In this document: piece after piece, positions 43,457-52,244 of the stretch | Position numbering within the stretch: the stretch's first letter is position 1 | How the letters are laid out: each line of letters starts with the position of its first letter | DNA from: Lachnospiraceae bacterium | Lineage (GTDB): Bacteria > Bacillota > Clostridia > Lachnospirales > Lachnospiraceae | Assembly: GCA_022764465.1 (NCBI GenBank) | Contig: JALERL010000088.1 | Span: forward strand, 1-56,456 | DNA length: 56,456 nucleotides | Direction of reading: 5' to 3' | Program-made: the position numbers and the translations under genes | The notes under the pieces: model-generated | Database searches by the model: none | What the model was told of the DNA's origin: nothing | Seen by the model: the letters and a program-made list of their open reading frames with translations, nothing else

Positions 43457-43485
43457 AGTATACTCAATTCTGATTCAGAAATCAA
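43457..43485 (-). promoter_or_regulatory. Promoter of pckA
   Basis: TTGATT (43480-43485), 17 bases and TATACT (43457-43462). Confidence 0.65.
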
Positions 43486-43553
43486 TCGGAAAATATGATG
43501 AAGATTTTTTCTCAAACGTTAAAGTTTTATCAATATTTGCCCAATCATCTGTT

Positions 43554-44060
43554 TTATCCTTCCTCTAAGGACTTTTCCCTTGCCATTACAAGGTATTTTG
43601 ACTCCTTTCCGGTCATATGATCGACTGCAATTTCAATCATGCATACATTGGCAAAATCCTTTTCGATTTCTTTGTTCCGTCCCACCTCGTCATCCGGCGA
43701 ATAACGGATTGCAAGCTTTGTAAGTGCCTCCATCCGCTCTGTATCATCCGTTAAGATCCTTGCCCTGCCAAAAGCGATCACACTGCGGTAATACGTCGTG
43801 AATTTTTCCGGGACCACGAGATCCTGTCCGATCACACAAAAGGACACCTTATTGTCACGGGTGATTGCATCGATCTTGTGACCGCTTTTTGCTACGTGAA
43901 AATAGATCTTCCCATCTTCATAGAGATAGCTAAGCGGCACAGCATATGGATATCCGTCATCCCCTGCAACTGCAAGCACCCCGGAGGTGGCCTGTGTCAG
44001 TATCTTTTCACATTCTGCTTTTGATAACTCCTGTTTTGTTCTTCTCATTTTTCGAAACAT
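43554..44060 (-). CDS. Pyridoxamine-5'-phosphate-oxidase-like flavin protein
   Basis: A 168-residue split-barrel protein of the PPOX/NimA-like group, which bind FMN or F420/haem and act as reductases. The start RTKQELSKAECEKILTQATS and SGVLAVAGDDGYPYAVPLSY, with KIYFHVAKSGHKIDAI and VSFCVIGQDLVVPEKF, are typical. NimA relatives reduce nitroimidazoles; the substrate here is unknown. It lies 10 bases downstream of the MATE gene in the same direction and probably shares its transcript. AAGG stands 8 bases before the ATG. Confidence 0.87.
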   Translation of the reverse strand: MFRKMRRTKQELSKAECEKILTQATSGVLAVAGDDGYPYAVPLSYLYEDGKIYFHVAKSGHKIDAITRDNKVSFCVIGQDLVVPEKFTTYYRSVIAFGRARILTDDTERMEALTKLAIRYSPDDEVGRNKEIEKDFANVCMIEIAVDHMTGKESKYLVMAREKSLEEG

Positions 44061-44070
44061 TCGAATAACC

Positions 44071-45474
44071 TTACCTTTCTTTTTTCATACTGCTTTTGCA
44101 CTTTTCTATCGTAATATACATCATAACTCCAACCAGCATAACGATGCCCTCTGTTGCCGGAAAGGATAACCAGACACCGGTCATCCCAAACAGCCCTGCA
44201 AGCAGAAAAGCTGCCGGAATGATCAAAAGACATCCGCGTAACAGGGAAACCACCTGTGCAGGGATAGCACGCTCGATGGCTGCAAAATACATCGAACATA
44301 CAATATTGAACGCTGCAAACGGTGCTGCCACAAAGTAGATCTTCATTCCAACCGATGCGATCGCAGCCAGTTCCACATCCTGCCTCGAATTAAACAGTGC
44401 GATAATGTCCTGATTGCCAAACCACAGCAATAAATATATCGCGGCTGCAAGTCCTAAAACCACAAGACATGCACAATGCAGCACCTTTTTTCTACCTGCG
44501 CTGTCTCCCCTGCCATACAACCGGCTCACCACCGGCTGCATGCCCTGCGCCACTCCGGTAAACATCGCCATGACCACAAGTGAAATATTCGCGATCACGC
44601 CATATGCGGCAATGGCAAGATTTCCACGGATATGAAGCAGGATCATATTAAATACAATAATCACGATCCCGGAAGAAAGCTCGGTCACAAAGGAAGAAAA
44701 TCCCAGCTTCCCCACTTCTTTTAACATGGAAATATGAAATCCTTTCGCGCCCGAGCTTATGCATCGCATAATCTTCCACTCCGCGGGGCGCGCATCTTTA
44801 CACGCGGTGCTTTTATGCAATAGGACACGTTTTCCTATTATATGAAAAAGCAGCATTCCAATGCTGATACATGGAGCCAGACAGGTCGCAAAAATCGCTC
44901 CCCACATACCAAGCCGCATCGGAAAAATAAAAATGTAATCCAGCACGATGTTCGCAAAGCTGCTCGTTATCATGGCTGCCATTGCAAGATGCGGATTCCC
45001 GTCATTACGGACATAGCTGACTCCTATATCATTTAACAGAAATGCCGGTGCAAAAAGAAGCATCATCCGAAGATAGGTAGCTGTCATATCCATAACTGCA
45101 TCATCTGCACCAAGCAGTCCGGCAATCCCCCCTGCCCCAAATGCACCTGCAAGGGAAAATATGATACCTAACAAGACTGCGGTAAGGATCGTTGTCCCAT
45201 AGAGCTGACGCGACTGCTCCTGCTTGCCCTGTTCCCGGTAGATGGAATACTTTACGGCACTTCCGATTCCAAGCATCATCCCACATCCCTTGAGCAGATT
45301 ATAGACCGGAAGTGCAAGATTGAGTGCGGTCAGCCCGTCACTGCCAAGTCCGCCTGCAATAAAAAACGTATCTGCCAGTATGTAGCAGGATACGCCCAGC
45401 ATACCCAGTACATTGAGTGCGGCATACTGTAGGAATTCTTTTATCACTGATTGATAGATAAGCCCCTCCTCCAC
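44071..45474 (-). CDS. MATE-family efflux transporter with in-frame repeat insertion
   Basis: A 467-residue, 12-helix cation-drug antiporter. MATE landmarks include ADTFFIAGGLGSDGLTALNL in helix 1 and GVAQGMQPVVSRLYGRGD in helix 8. Residues ~210-245, the loop between the two six-helix halves, read HKSTACKDARPAEWKIMRCI and then SSGAKGFH; this stretch is encoded by a copy of the interspersed repeat at 5.6 kb and extends the loop without breaking the frame. The start is uncertain: GTG at 45474 lacks a spaced ribosome site, and a GTG nine codons later is an alternative. Confidence 0.87.
   Translation of the reverse strand: MEEGLIYQSVIKEFLQYAALNVLGMLGVSCYILADTFFIAGGLGSDGLTALNLALPVYNLLKGCGMMLGIGSAVKYSIYREQGKQEQSRQLYGTTILTAVLLGIIFSLAGAFGAGGIAGLLGADDAVMDMTATYLRMMLLFAPAFLLNDIGVSYVRNDGNPHLAMAAMITSSFANIVLDYIFIFPMRLGMWGAIFATCLAPCISIGMLLFHIIGKRVLLHKSTACKDARPAEWKIMRCISSGAKGFHISMLKEVGKLGFSSFVTELSSGIVIIVFNMILLHIRGNLAIAAYGVIANISLVVMAMFTGVAQGMQPVVSRLYGRGDSAGRKKVLHCACLVVLGLAAAIYLLLWFGNQDIIALFNSRQDVELAAIASVGMKIYFVAAPFAAFNIVCSMYFAAIERAIPAQVVSLLRGCLLIIPAAFLLAGLFGMTGVWLSFPATEGIVMLVGVMMYITIEKCKSSMKKER
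44742..44840 (-). repeat. Interspersed structured repeat, copy inside the MATE gene
   Basis: The 55-base core (44742-44796) matches 5560-5614 with 5 differences. The adjoining hairpin differs in sequence from the intergenic copy but keeps a stem (AATAGG against CCTATT, closed by GCTTTT against AAAAGC). It is read in frame through the MATE coding sequence. Confidence 0.85.
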
Positions 45475-45548
45475 ATGCCGCCGGGGGACTATAGTGCATA
45501 ATTTGTTTTGAAAAATGGATCATAAAAAGATAATTTTTTAATGCACAA

Positions 45549-45779
45549 GTCAAATTTTACAACAAATATTTCCTTGCTCCGAATTCCGAATCTAACATTT
45601 TCTAAATGTTCTGCCAAATAATTCTTGCTTCCCGCAACCGCAAAAAAATCGACATCCATGTCTTAGTTTTTTGCTTGCAGCGACGTCCTGTCGCTGCATT
45701 GCTGCCTTCTATACAGAACATTAAGAAAATCTAAGATTCTCCATAAGTCGCAACTCCATATTTGATTGTAAAATCTGAC
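45549..45779. repeat. Palindromic element with 177-base core, copy 2
   Basis: The core 45575-45751 is the reverse-oriented partner of 19157-19333 and of equal length. Its middle hairpin, GCAGCGAC-AGGAC-GTCGCTGC (45677-45697), has G-C where copy 1 has A-T, so pairing is kept. Outer arms (CAAATTTTACAA / TTGTAAAATCTG) extend the palindrome but lack the GTGTCAAAAG ends. With the small-RNA candidate it fills the 503-base gap. Confidence 0.8.
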
Positions 45780-45830
45780 AATTCCATCCATGAAACTATC
45801 CTTTTCTTACATATTTCCAACATATTCCAA

Positions 45831-45931
45831 AAACAAAAAACGCCATAATTCCTATCTTCAAAGGCCTAACGATAGAAATTATGACGTTTCATATTTACCC
45901 GGCGGTAATTATGTGTCATCTGTTTATTTTA
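45831..45931 (-). ncRNA. Candidate small RNA with own promoter and terminator
   Basis: A promoter at 45938-45966 predicts a start near 45931. The ~100-base transcript would hold a small hairpin (TTACC-CGGC-GGTAA, 45895-45908) and end at a long terminator hairpin (45839-45889; AACGTCATAATTTCTATC with its near-complement) followed by TTTTTTGTTTTTGG. No reading frame with a ribosome site is present. The terminator may also end the aldehyde dehydrogenase transcript. Confidence 0.5.
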
Positions 45932-45937
45932 TTAGTT

Positions 45938-45966
45938 ATCATAACCGAGACCCTTGAAGAAGTCAA
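45938..45966 (-). promoter_or_regulatory. Promoter of the small-RNA candidate
   Basis: TTGACT (45961-45966), 17 bases and TATGAT (45938-45943), just after the aldehyde dehydrogenase stop codon. Confidence 0.6.
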
Positions 45967-45977
45967 TAGTGGGTTAT

Positions 45978-47459
45978 CTAGTTTTCATACCAGCCCGGTG
46001 CACCCGGAGTCAGATTTAAGTTGATCTGCTTGATCTCCTGATATTCCTCCAGACCATGGGAACCAAGCTCCCTGCCGATTCCGCTCATCTTATAGCCGCC
46101 CCAAGGTGCTTCCGTAAAGGATGGATTGTAGCAGTTGATCCAGGTGATACCGGCGCGGATCTCCTTGATCACACGCATCGCACGCGTCACATCATTGGTA
46201 AAGACTGCTCCTGCAAGACCGTAATCCGTATCATTTGCAAGTTCGATTGCCTCTTCCTCTGTCTCAAAGGTCTGGATCGTGACAACCGGTCCAAAGATCT
46301 CCTCTCGTACGATCTTCATATCACTGGTGCAGTTATCAAAGATCGTCGGTCTGATGAAGTATCCGTCTGCGCAGCCGCCCTCGGTGTAACGTTCTCCGCC
46401 ACAGACTAAGGTCGCGCCCTCTGCCTTGCCGGCTTCAATATAAGCTAAGACATCTTCCATATGCTTTTTCGATACCAGTGGTCCCATGTCCGGATTCTCT
46501 AACGGATTACCGATCGTCATCTTTTCTGCGCGCTCGGCAAACCGTTTTACAAACGCATCCTTCATGGACTTTTCAATAATGATACGGGAACCGGCACAGC
46601 ATACCTCGCCCTGATTGAAAAAGATACCCATCATCGCCCATTCAACTGCGGATTCTAAGTCTGTGTCTGCAAAGATCACATTCGGGGACTTGCCGCCTAA
46701 CTCTAAGCCGATCTTTTTCACATTACCGGCCGCTGCCCGCATAATACTCTGACCAACTGCTGTACTTCCGGTAAAGGTCACCATATCGATGTCCTTGCTC
46801 TCGGCAAGCAGATTACCGATCTTTCCGCCAGGTCCGATTACCAGATTGACCACACCCTTTGGAAGACCTGCCTGATCAAAGAGTTCAAACAGCTTCAAAA
46901 TAGAAAGCACCGTCTCAGAGCTTGGCTTAAAGATCACGCTGTTTCCGGCTGCAAGCGCCGGTGCAAGCTTCCAGACACCCATCAGAAACGGGAAGTTCCA
47001 TGGAGTGATCAGGGCACAGACACCAACCGGTTCTCTTACCTCGTAGGTGTGCATCGTGCCAAAGTTGCCATTGACTTCGTAAACGCCTTCGTGTGGTGCA
47101 CGGATCAGACCTGCATAATAGCGGAAGCAGTGTACCGCATCATCTACATCTGCCTCCGCTTCCCGCAGCGGCTTACCATTATCCATAGACTCTGTTTTTG
47201 CGATCTCTTCTAAGTTCTCTTCGATCAGATCTGCGATCTTAAGAAGCACATCTCCTCTGCTCTGTGCATCCATATCGCGCCAGGTGCGATCCTTGTAAAA
47301 AGACCGTTTTGCTGCGGCAATCGCACGCTCTACATCACTGATACTGTTTTCCTCGACCTCAGCGATCGCTTCACCGGTTGCCGGATTGATCGAAGTTAAG
47401 GTCACACCGGAGGTTCCATCGATAAAGCTACCGTCAATATATGTCTTGTTCTTTGTCAT
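45978..47459 (-). CDS. NAD(P)-dependent aldehyde dehydrogenase
   Basis: A 493-residue enzyme of the main ALDH superfamily, oxidising an aldehyde to the acid in the cytosol. The cofactor loop is VTFTGSTAVGQ, the general base Glu is in GLELGGKSPNVIF and the catalytic Cys in NQGEVCCAGSR; EEIFGPVV and the C-terminal APWGGYKMSGIGRELG also fit. It is close to betaine/aminobutyraldehyde dehydrogenases. In this cluster a succinate-semialdehyde or 4-aminobutanal substrate is likely but unproved. The start at 47459 follows AGAGG by 7 bases. It is the last gene of the amine cluster. Confidence 0.93.
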   Translation of the reverse strand: MTKNKTYIDGSFIDGTSGVTLTSINPATGEAIAEVEENSISDVERAIAAAKRSFYKDRTWRDMDAQSRGDVLLKIADLIEENLEEIAKTESMDNGKPLREAEADVDDAVHCFRYYAGLIRAPHEGVYEVNGNFGTMHTYEVREPVGVCALITPWNFPFLMGVWKLAPALAAGNSVIFKPSSETVLSILKLFELFDQAGLPKGVVNLVIGPGGKIGNLLAESKDIDMVTFTGSTAVGQSIMRAAAGNVKKIGLELGGKSPNVIFADTDLESAVEWAMMGIFFNQGEVCCAGSRIIIEKSMKDAFVKRFAERAEKMTIGNPLENPDMGPLVSKKHMEDVLAYIEAGKAEGATLVCGGERYTEGGCADGYFIRPTIFDNCTSDMKIVREEIFGPVVTIQTFETEEEAIELANDTDYGLAGAVFTNDVTRAMRVIKEIRAGITWINCYNPSFTEAPWGGYKMSGIGRELGSHGLEEYQEIKQINLNLTPGAPGWYEN

Positions 47460-47483
47460 AAGCACACCTCTTTTCTTATTTTT

Positions 47484-48629
47484 CTATAACGCTTTTTCGT
47501 ATAATTCGTGAATCTGATTTTTTCCAAATGTAACCGGATGGTAAGAGATTCCTGCTGCCGATACCTTCATGCAGTTTTCTGTCATCCAGTCTACATCGCC
47601 TGCCTCAATGCCAAGCTCGGTCAGTGTTGTCGTCAGGTGAAGCCGCTCTAACAGCTTTTTGATCTGCTCGACGCAGTCTGTTTCATCCTTGCCACCAAGG
47701 CACTGCGAGATCTTTGCGAACTTCTGTCTGTCTGCTTCGTTCTCACAGCCACGGATCGTCTCTTCCATTACAACCGGAGTAATGGCGGCAAGTCCACGTC
47801 CATGTACGATATTCTTAAGTCCGCTTGCCGGATGCTCCATGCCGTGTGCCAGTGTTACACCTGCGGTATTGATCACCATTCCGCCTAAGGTGCTTGCAAA
47901 GCTTACCGCATCCCACGCCTTTGGACTGCATTCGCCCTCATAAAGCGGAACGAGGTATTTTCCGATCAGCTCCATGCCATATACGCTCATCATATCGGTA
48001 AGCGGCTGTGCAATCTTGCTGATATATGCTTCGATGCAGTGACACAGTGCATCAAAACCGACACTTGCAAGAATGTTTTTCGGCATGGTCATCATACACT
48101 CGGAGTCAATGATCGATGCACTTGCAACGATCGCATTACAGCGAAGCGACTTCTTGTCGCCATTTTCCGGATTCGTCAGAACTGCAAATCCATTACCCTC
48201 GCTTCCGGTTCCACAGGTCGTTGGTACTAAGATGATCGGTAATGCATCATCACTTTTCTGTCTTCCGAAAATATAATCATTGATGTCTCCATCATTTACT
48301 GCCAAAAATGCGGCTGCCTTTGCACAGTCCATGATACTGCCGCCACCTAATCCGATGACCATCTCACATCCATGTTCCTTTGCGAGTGCTGCGGCTTCCA
48401 TTGCCGTTGTGGTAAGCGGATTCTGTTTTACCTTGTCGAATAAAACAACGCTTACCCCTGCCTTTTGTAAATAACCGGTTACACGGTCTAATAATCCTGA
48501 TTTTTTTGTACTTCCGCATCCGGTCACGATCAGTGCACAGGTTCCGTAATCGGCTGCAATATCTCCGATCTTACCGACACTGCCACGTCCAAAGATCAGA
48601 TTGACCGGAAGATAATAATTAAATTCCAT
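47484..48629 (-). CDS. Iron-containing alcohol dehydrogenase (YqhD/BDH type)
   Basis: A 381-residue type III alcohol dehydrogenase that reduces an aldehyde with NAD(P)H. The family signatures are GLGGGSIMDCAKAAAF, ILVPTTCGTGSEG, and the metal-binding stretch DALCHCIEAYISKIAQPLTD and LAHGMEHPASGLKNIVHGRG. Related proteins include butanol and 4-hydroxybutyrate dehydrogenases. In the cluster it would reduce the aldehyde made by the transaminase, recycling NADH. GAGG precedes the start by 7 bases. Confidence 0.92.
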   Translation of the reverse strand: MEFNYYLPVNLIFGRGSVGKIGDIAADYGTCALIVTGCGSTKKSGLLDRVTGYLQKAGVSVVLFDKVKQNPLTTTAMEAAALAKEHGCEMVIGLGGGSIMDCAKAAAFLAVNDGDINDYIFGRQKSDDALPIILVPTTCGTGSEGNGFAVLTNPENGDKKSLRCNAIVASASIIDSECMMTMPKNILASVGFDALCHCIEAYISKIAQPLTDMMSVYGMELIGKYLVPLYEGECSPKAWDAVSFASTLGGMVINTAGVTLAHGMEHPASGLKNIVHGRGLAAITPVVMEETIRGCENEADRQKFAKISQCLGGKDETDCVEQIKKLLERLHLTTTLTELGIEAGDVDWMTENCMKVSAAGISYHPVTFGKNQIHELYEKAL

Positions 48630-48694
48630 AGGACACCTCGTTTCTATGCATATCTTTACGCATGTCTTTTATGCATCACATCTATGCCAAAGCT

Positions 48695-50065
48695 TTATTT
48701 GCTTAAGATCTTCTCTGCCTCTACAACTGCCTCTTCAAAGATCTCAAGACCTTTCTCTAACTGCTCATCTGTAATGCAAAGCGGTGCAAGAAAACGGATG
48801 ACATTGCCATAGGTTCCTGCGTTCTCCATCATCAGACCTTTCTGTAAAGCGATCTGGATCATGGTAGATACAAATTCCGGATACGGCTCTTTTCCTTCCT
48901 TGGTCTTGACGAACTCTACACCGATCATCGAACCGAGTCCACGTACATCACCGATCTCTTCGTATTTCTCTTTCAGTTCGTTATAACGCTTTGTTACCTT
49001 CTCGCCGATGGTGCGTGCCTTGCCTGCATAATCCTCAGCCTTCATGATCTCCATAACCTTAAGGGCGGATGCACATGCAAGCGGGTTACCACAGTAGGTA
49101 CCACCGATCGTACCTGCCGGTACTGCATCCATGATCTCTGCACGTGCTGTGATCGCACTGATCGGAACACCGCCACCCATGGACTTGGCTGTTGCGATAA
49201 TATCCGGTGCTGCACCGGCTTCCTTCCAGTACTCTGATGCAAAGTATCTGCCGCTTCTGCAGTTACCACACTGAACCTCGTCAGCGATTAAAAGGATTCC
49301 ATTGTCATCACAGATCTTACGGACTGCCTTTACCCATTCGATCGGAGCCGGTACGAAACCACCCTCGCCCTGGATCGGCTCAACTAAGATTGCTGCCACA
49401 TCCGATGCAGGAGCCGCCTCATCAAACAGTCTGTTTAACTTGTCAATGTAATACTGGATGGCTTCCTCTTCACTATATCCCTTCGGCGCACGATACAGAT
49501 ATGGGAATTCTGCACGGTAGATGCCTGCCGGGAATGGTCCCATGCCAAGCGCATAAGCCTTTTTCGCTGTCAGTGCCATCGTAAGGTTGGTTCTTCCATG
49601 GAAAGCACCTGAAAAACAGATCACACTCTGTCTTCCGGTATATGCCTTTGCGACCTTGATTGCATTCTCATCTGCCTCTGCACCACTGTTGGCAAAAAAT
49701 GTCTTTTTCTTATCCCCGCGGCAAGGCATCAGTTCGTCGAACTTCGCAGCAAGATCAATATAGCCTTCATGTGCGACTACATTAAAGATGCAGTGGAAGT
49801 ATTTCTCTGCCTGCTCCTTGACTGCCTCGACAACTTCCGGTCTGGAATATCCGATGTTTAATACACCGACACCACCGATAAAATCGATGAACTTGTTTCC
49901 GTCTACGTCCTCTAACATTGCGCCTTCTCCACGTTTGATGCAGATCGGGTAGGTATATCCACACAATGCCTTTGGTAAGGAAGCATCTCTTTTCTCTAAT
50001 AATGCGGTTGCCTTTGGTCCTGGTACTTTCTCTGTTACAATCTCAGGTAATTCATCTCTTAACAT
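48695..50065 (-). CDS. Class III aminotransferase, GABA-transaminase-like
   Basis: A 456-residue PLP enzyme. The landmarks are FIDFIGGVGVLNIGYSRPEV, NSGAEADENAIKVAKAYTGR, FSGAFHGRT, the acidic ADEVQ, the Lys in IIATAKSMGGG that carries PLP, and GGTYCGNPLACASALKV, which resembles GabT most. The usual GFGRTG after DEVQ is replaced by QCGNCRSG, which is unusual. Likely reactions are GABA to succinate semialdehyde, or putrescine to 4-aminobutanal; taurine transaminase is another class III option. It lies between two alcohol dehydrogenase genes. Confidence 0.9.
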   Translation of the reverse strand: MLRDELPEIVTEKVPGPKATALLEKRDASLPKALCGYTYPICIKRGEGAMLEDVDGNKFIDFIGGVGVLNIGYSRPEVVEAVKEQAEKYFHCIFNVVAHEGYIDLAAKFDELMPCRGDKKKTFFANSGAEADENAIKVAKAYTGRQSVICFSGAFHGRTNLTMALTAKKAYALGMGPFPAGIYRAEFPYLYRAPKGYSEEEAIQYYIDKLNRLFDEAAPASDVAAILVEPIQGEGGFVPAPIEWVKAVRKICDDNGILLIADEVQCGNCRSGRYFASEYWKEAGAAPDIIATAKSMGGGVPISAITARAEIMDAVPAGTIGGTYCGNPLACASALKVMEIMKAEDYAGKARTIGEKVTKRYNELKEKYEEIGDVRGLGSMIGVEFVKTKEGKEPYPEFVSTMIQIALQKGLMMENAGTYGNVIRFLAPLCITDEQLEKGLEIFEEAVVEAEKILSK

Positions 50066-50096
50066 AATTTTTTCCTCCTGTCACTCTCTATCTATC

Positions 50097-51260
50097 TTAA
50101 TTCTGCATGTTTACATATAATTCTTTTAACACCGGAATGCTTACTTCCTTTGGATTATCCGGTGTGGATGCATCCTCGTAAGCCGAAGCTGCAAGTGCAT
50201 CATAATCCTCTTCCTTTACGCCGATCTCGGATAATACCTGCGGCAGACCTGCCTTTTCATTAAACATCTTAATCCGCTTTACGCAGCACTCTGCTGCCGC
50301 ATCACTTCCTGCCTTCTCATCAAAGTCCGGATCAAATGCTTTCGCAAGCGCCGGCATCTTTTCTGTGCAGGCATCGGCATTAAATGCTAATACATATGGA
50401 AGGATCAGTGCGTTTGCCACACCATGCGGTACATCATAAAATGCACTAAGCGGATGCGCCATCGAATGCACGATTCCAAGTCCTACGTTCGTAAAGCTCA
50501 TGCCTGCAAGATACTGTGCGATTGCAAGCTGCTTACGCACTTCGTAATCCTTCGGATCTTCTAAGACCTTTAAAAAATTCTCCGAGATCAGGCTGACCGC
50601 TTTCAGGGATAACATTTCCGAAAAGGAAAATGCACCCTTGGAAAGATAGGATTCAACTGCATGTGTCAGTGCATCCATCGCAGTTGCTGCCGTAAGCTTT
50701 AACGGCAGGGAAGCCATGATGTCTGTATCAAGGATTGCTGCTACCGGAACGACCTTCGAATCCATGCATGCCATCTTCCGCTTTTCCTGCGTATTCGTAA
50801 TGACATAATCCATGGTCGTTTCCGATCCGGTTCCCGCTGTTGTCGGAACTGCGATCAGCGGCACTGCCATATTTTTACTCTTATCCATTCCTTCGAGCGA
50901 TACAACATCTTCGTTCTCAGGGTTATTGGCAATCACTGCTACCGCCTTTGCAGTATCAATGGCAGACCCACCACCGACTGCAAGGATAAAATCACTTCCA
51001 CTGCTTTTAAAACTGGCAAGTCCGGCCTTTACATTTTCAATTGTCGGATTCGGTTTTACTTCATCAAACACCTCATATGGGGTATTGTTTTCCTTTAATA
51101 CTTCCTCGATCTTTCCGACTACTCCACACTTTACAAGATCCTTATCCGATACGATCAGTGCCTTTTGAAACTGATGCTTCCCGATCTCTGTTACGATCTC
51201 TTTTCTTGCAAATTCTCCAAAATAAGAGGTTCCTGTATATACCATTCTGCTGATACTCAT
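50097..51260 (-). CDS. Iron-containing alcohol dehydrogenase (FucO-like)
   Basis: A 387-residue type III alcohol dehydrogenase. Seen: AVGGGSAIDTAKAVAV, VPTTAGTGSETT, DALTHAVESYLSKGAFSF and IVHSMAHPLSAFYDVPHGVA, which hold the iron ligands. It is closer to lactaldehyde/1,3-propanediol reductases than its partner at 47484. Two such enzymes around one transaminase suggest reduction of two aldehydes, or one reducing 4-aminobutanal and the other succinate semialdehyde. The start at 51260 follows GGAAG by 7 bases. Confidence 0.92.
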   Translation of the reverse strand: MSISRMVYTGTSYFGEFARKEIVTEIGKHQFQKALIVSDKDLVKCGVVGKIEEVLKENNTPYEVFDEVKPNPTIENVKAGLASFKSSGSDFILAVGGGSAIDTAKAVAVIANNPENEDVVSLEGMDKSKNMAVPLIAVPTTAGTGSETTMDYVITNTQEKRKMACMDSKVVPVAAILDTDIMASLPLKLTAATAMDALTHAVESYLSKGAFSFSEMLSLKAVSLISENFLKVLEDPKDYEVRKQLAIAQYLAGMSFTNVGLGIVHSMAHPLSAFYDVPHGVANALILPYVLAFNADACTEKMPALAKAFDPDFDEKAGSDAAAECCVKRIKMFNEKAGLPQVLSEIGVKEEDYDALAASAYEDASTPDNPKEVSIPVLKELYVNMQN

Positions 51261-51336
51261 ACGCATTCTTCCTTTCCTGTTTTCTATATAAATAACTGTC
51301 CTATTCTGTTCTTCATGTCTGATGCCGGCAGGAAGA

Positions 51337-52152
51337 TCAGAAGAATTTCATATGCTTCATCTGGTATAATTCTTTTCTTAATTCTTCCGGCTGGCTGCCA
51401 AAATCTAACCTGTCGGATGCATCCATCCACTTTACTGCTTCCATCTTACAATCCCCTTCTTCCATCGTCGGATTCTCAGAAAGGATATTGCCCATTCCAT
51501 CTACGATCATGGAATTTCCGGCAAAAACTGCTGTGCCATCCTTTCCTGTCCGGTTTGCTGCAACGACCGGAAGTGCATTGTCAAATGCTCTCGCACAGAC
51601 TGCTAACTTCCACTGTCTCTGATATGGAATCTCCCACGCCGCACTTATGATCAGCAGTTCTGCGCCTGCCTGTCTGTACAGTCTGGCGTTTTCTGCAAAT
51701 GCACTGTCCCAGCAGATGAGAAATCCTGCCTTTCCAAATGGGGTCTGGCAGATTCCATATGAATCGCCTGCCGTGATAAAGGACTGTTCCGCTGCGATCA
51801 GATGTGTCTTTGCATAGACTTTTTTACTCTGACCCTTTCTGTCAAGATAAAAAAGTGCATTTTCTATATGACCGGTAGAAAAATACGGAGCACCGATGAC
51901 TGCATCGATCTGAAGCTTTTGACACATCTGTGCGGTCTGTTCTAAGCCTTCCCGGATCTCCTGCTCTGTTCCGGGATCTGACAGATGTTCAAACGCATCG
52001 TATCCATACAGGCACATCTCCGGGAATACCGCAAGTTCTGCGCCTCTTTCACTTTCCTTTAAGTGCGTGAGTGCACGAAGAACGGTATCCGTATTCTTTT
52101 TTACATCTCCTACTACACAATTCATCTGAACTGCAGCGATATACTGTTCCAT
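51337..52152 (-). CDS. Nitrilase-superfamily amidohydrolase
   Basis: A 271-residue carbon-nitrogen hydrolase. The catalytic triad is visible: Glu in FPEMCLYGY, Lys in YAKTHLI and Cys in FLICWDSAF. Such enzymes split amides, nitriles or carbamoyl groups with release of ammonia; relatives include N-carbamoylputrescine amidase and omega-amidase. Given the cluster, release of ammonia from a carbamoyl-diamine or an amide is plausible. AAGGG stands 9 bases before the start. A junction repeat separates it from the ABC ATPase gene. Confidence 0.9.
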   Translation of the reverse strand: MEQYIAAVQMNCVVGDVKKNTDTVLRALTHLKESERGAELAVFPEMCLYGYDAFEHLSDPGTEQEIREGLEQTAQMCQKLQIDAVIGAPYFSTGHIENALFYLDRKGQSKKVYAKTHLIAAEQSFITAGDSYGICQTPFGKAGFLICWDSAFAENARLYRQAGAELLIISAAWEIPYQRQWKLAVCARAFDNALPVVAANRTGKDGTAVFAGNSMIVDGMGNILSENPTMEEGDCKMEAVKWMDASDRLDFGSQPEELRKELYQMKHMKFF

Positions 52153-52168
52153 TTCACACTACCCTTCA

Positions 52169-52244
52169 TTTCTGCGCATAGCGAGTTTGTGTCAAGTTCT
52201 CGCAGACACAAATCTCGTGTGTGAAAAATGAAATTTTTCACACT
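52169..52244 (-). repeat. Junction repeat, copy 2
   Basis: It starts at the ATPase stop codon and ends TGCGCAGAAATG at the ribosome site of the nitrilase gene. It contains the hairpin GTGTGAAAAAT-TTC-ATTTTTCACAC and the hairpin TTTGTGTC / GACACAAA, in the same order as copy 1. Confidence 0.8.

Noticed and set aside
45839-45889. Small frame of 17 codons in the small-RNA candidate
   Set aside because: There is no ribosome site before its ATG and the frame runs through the terminator stem.
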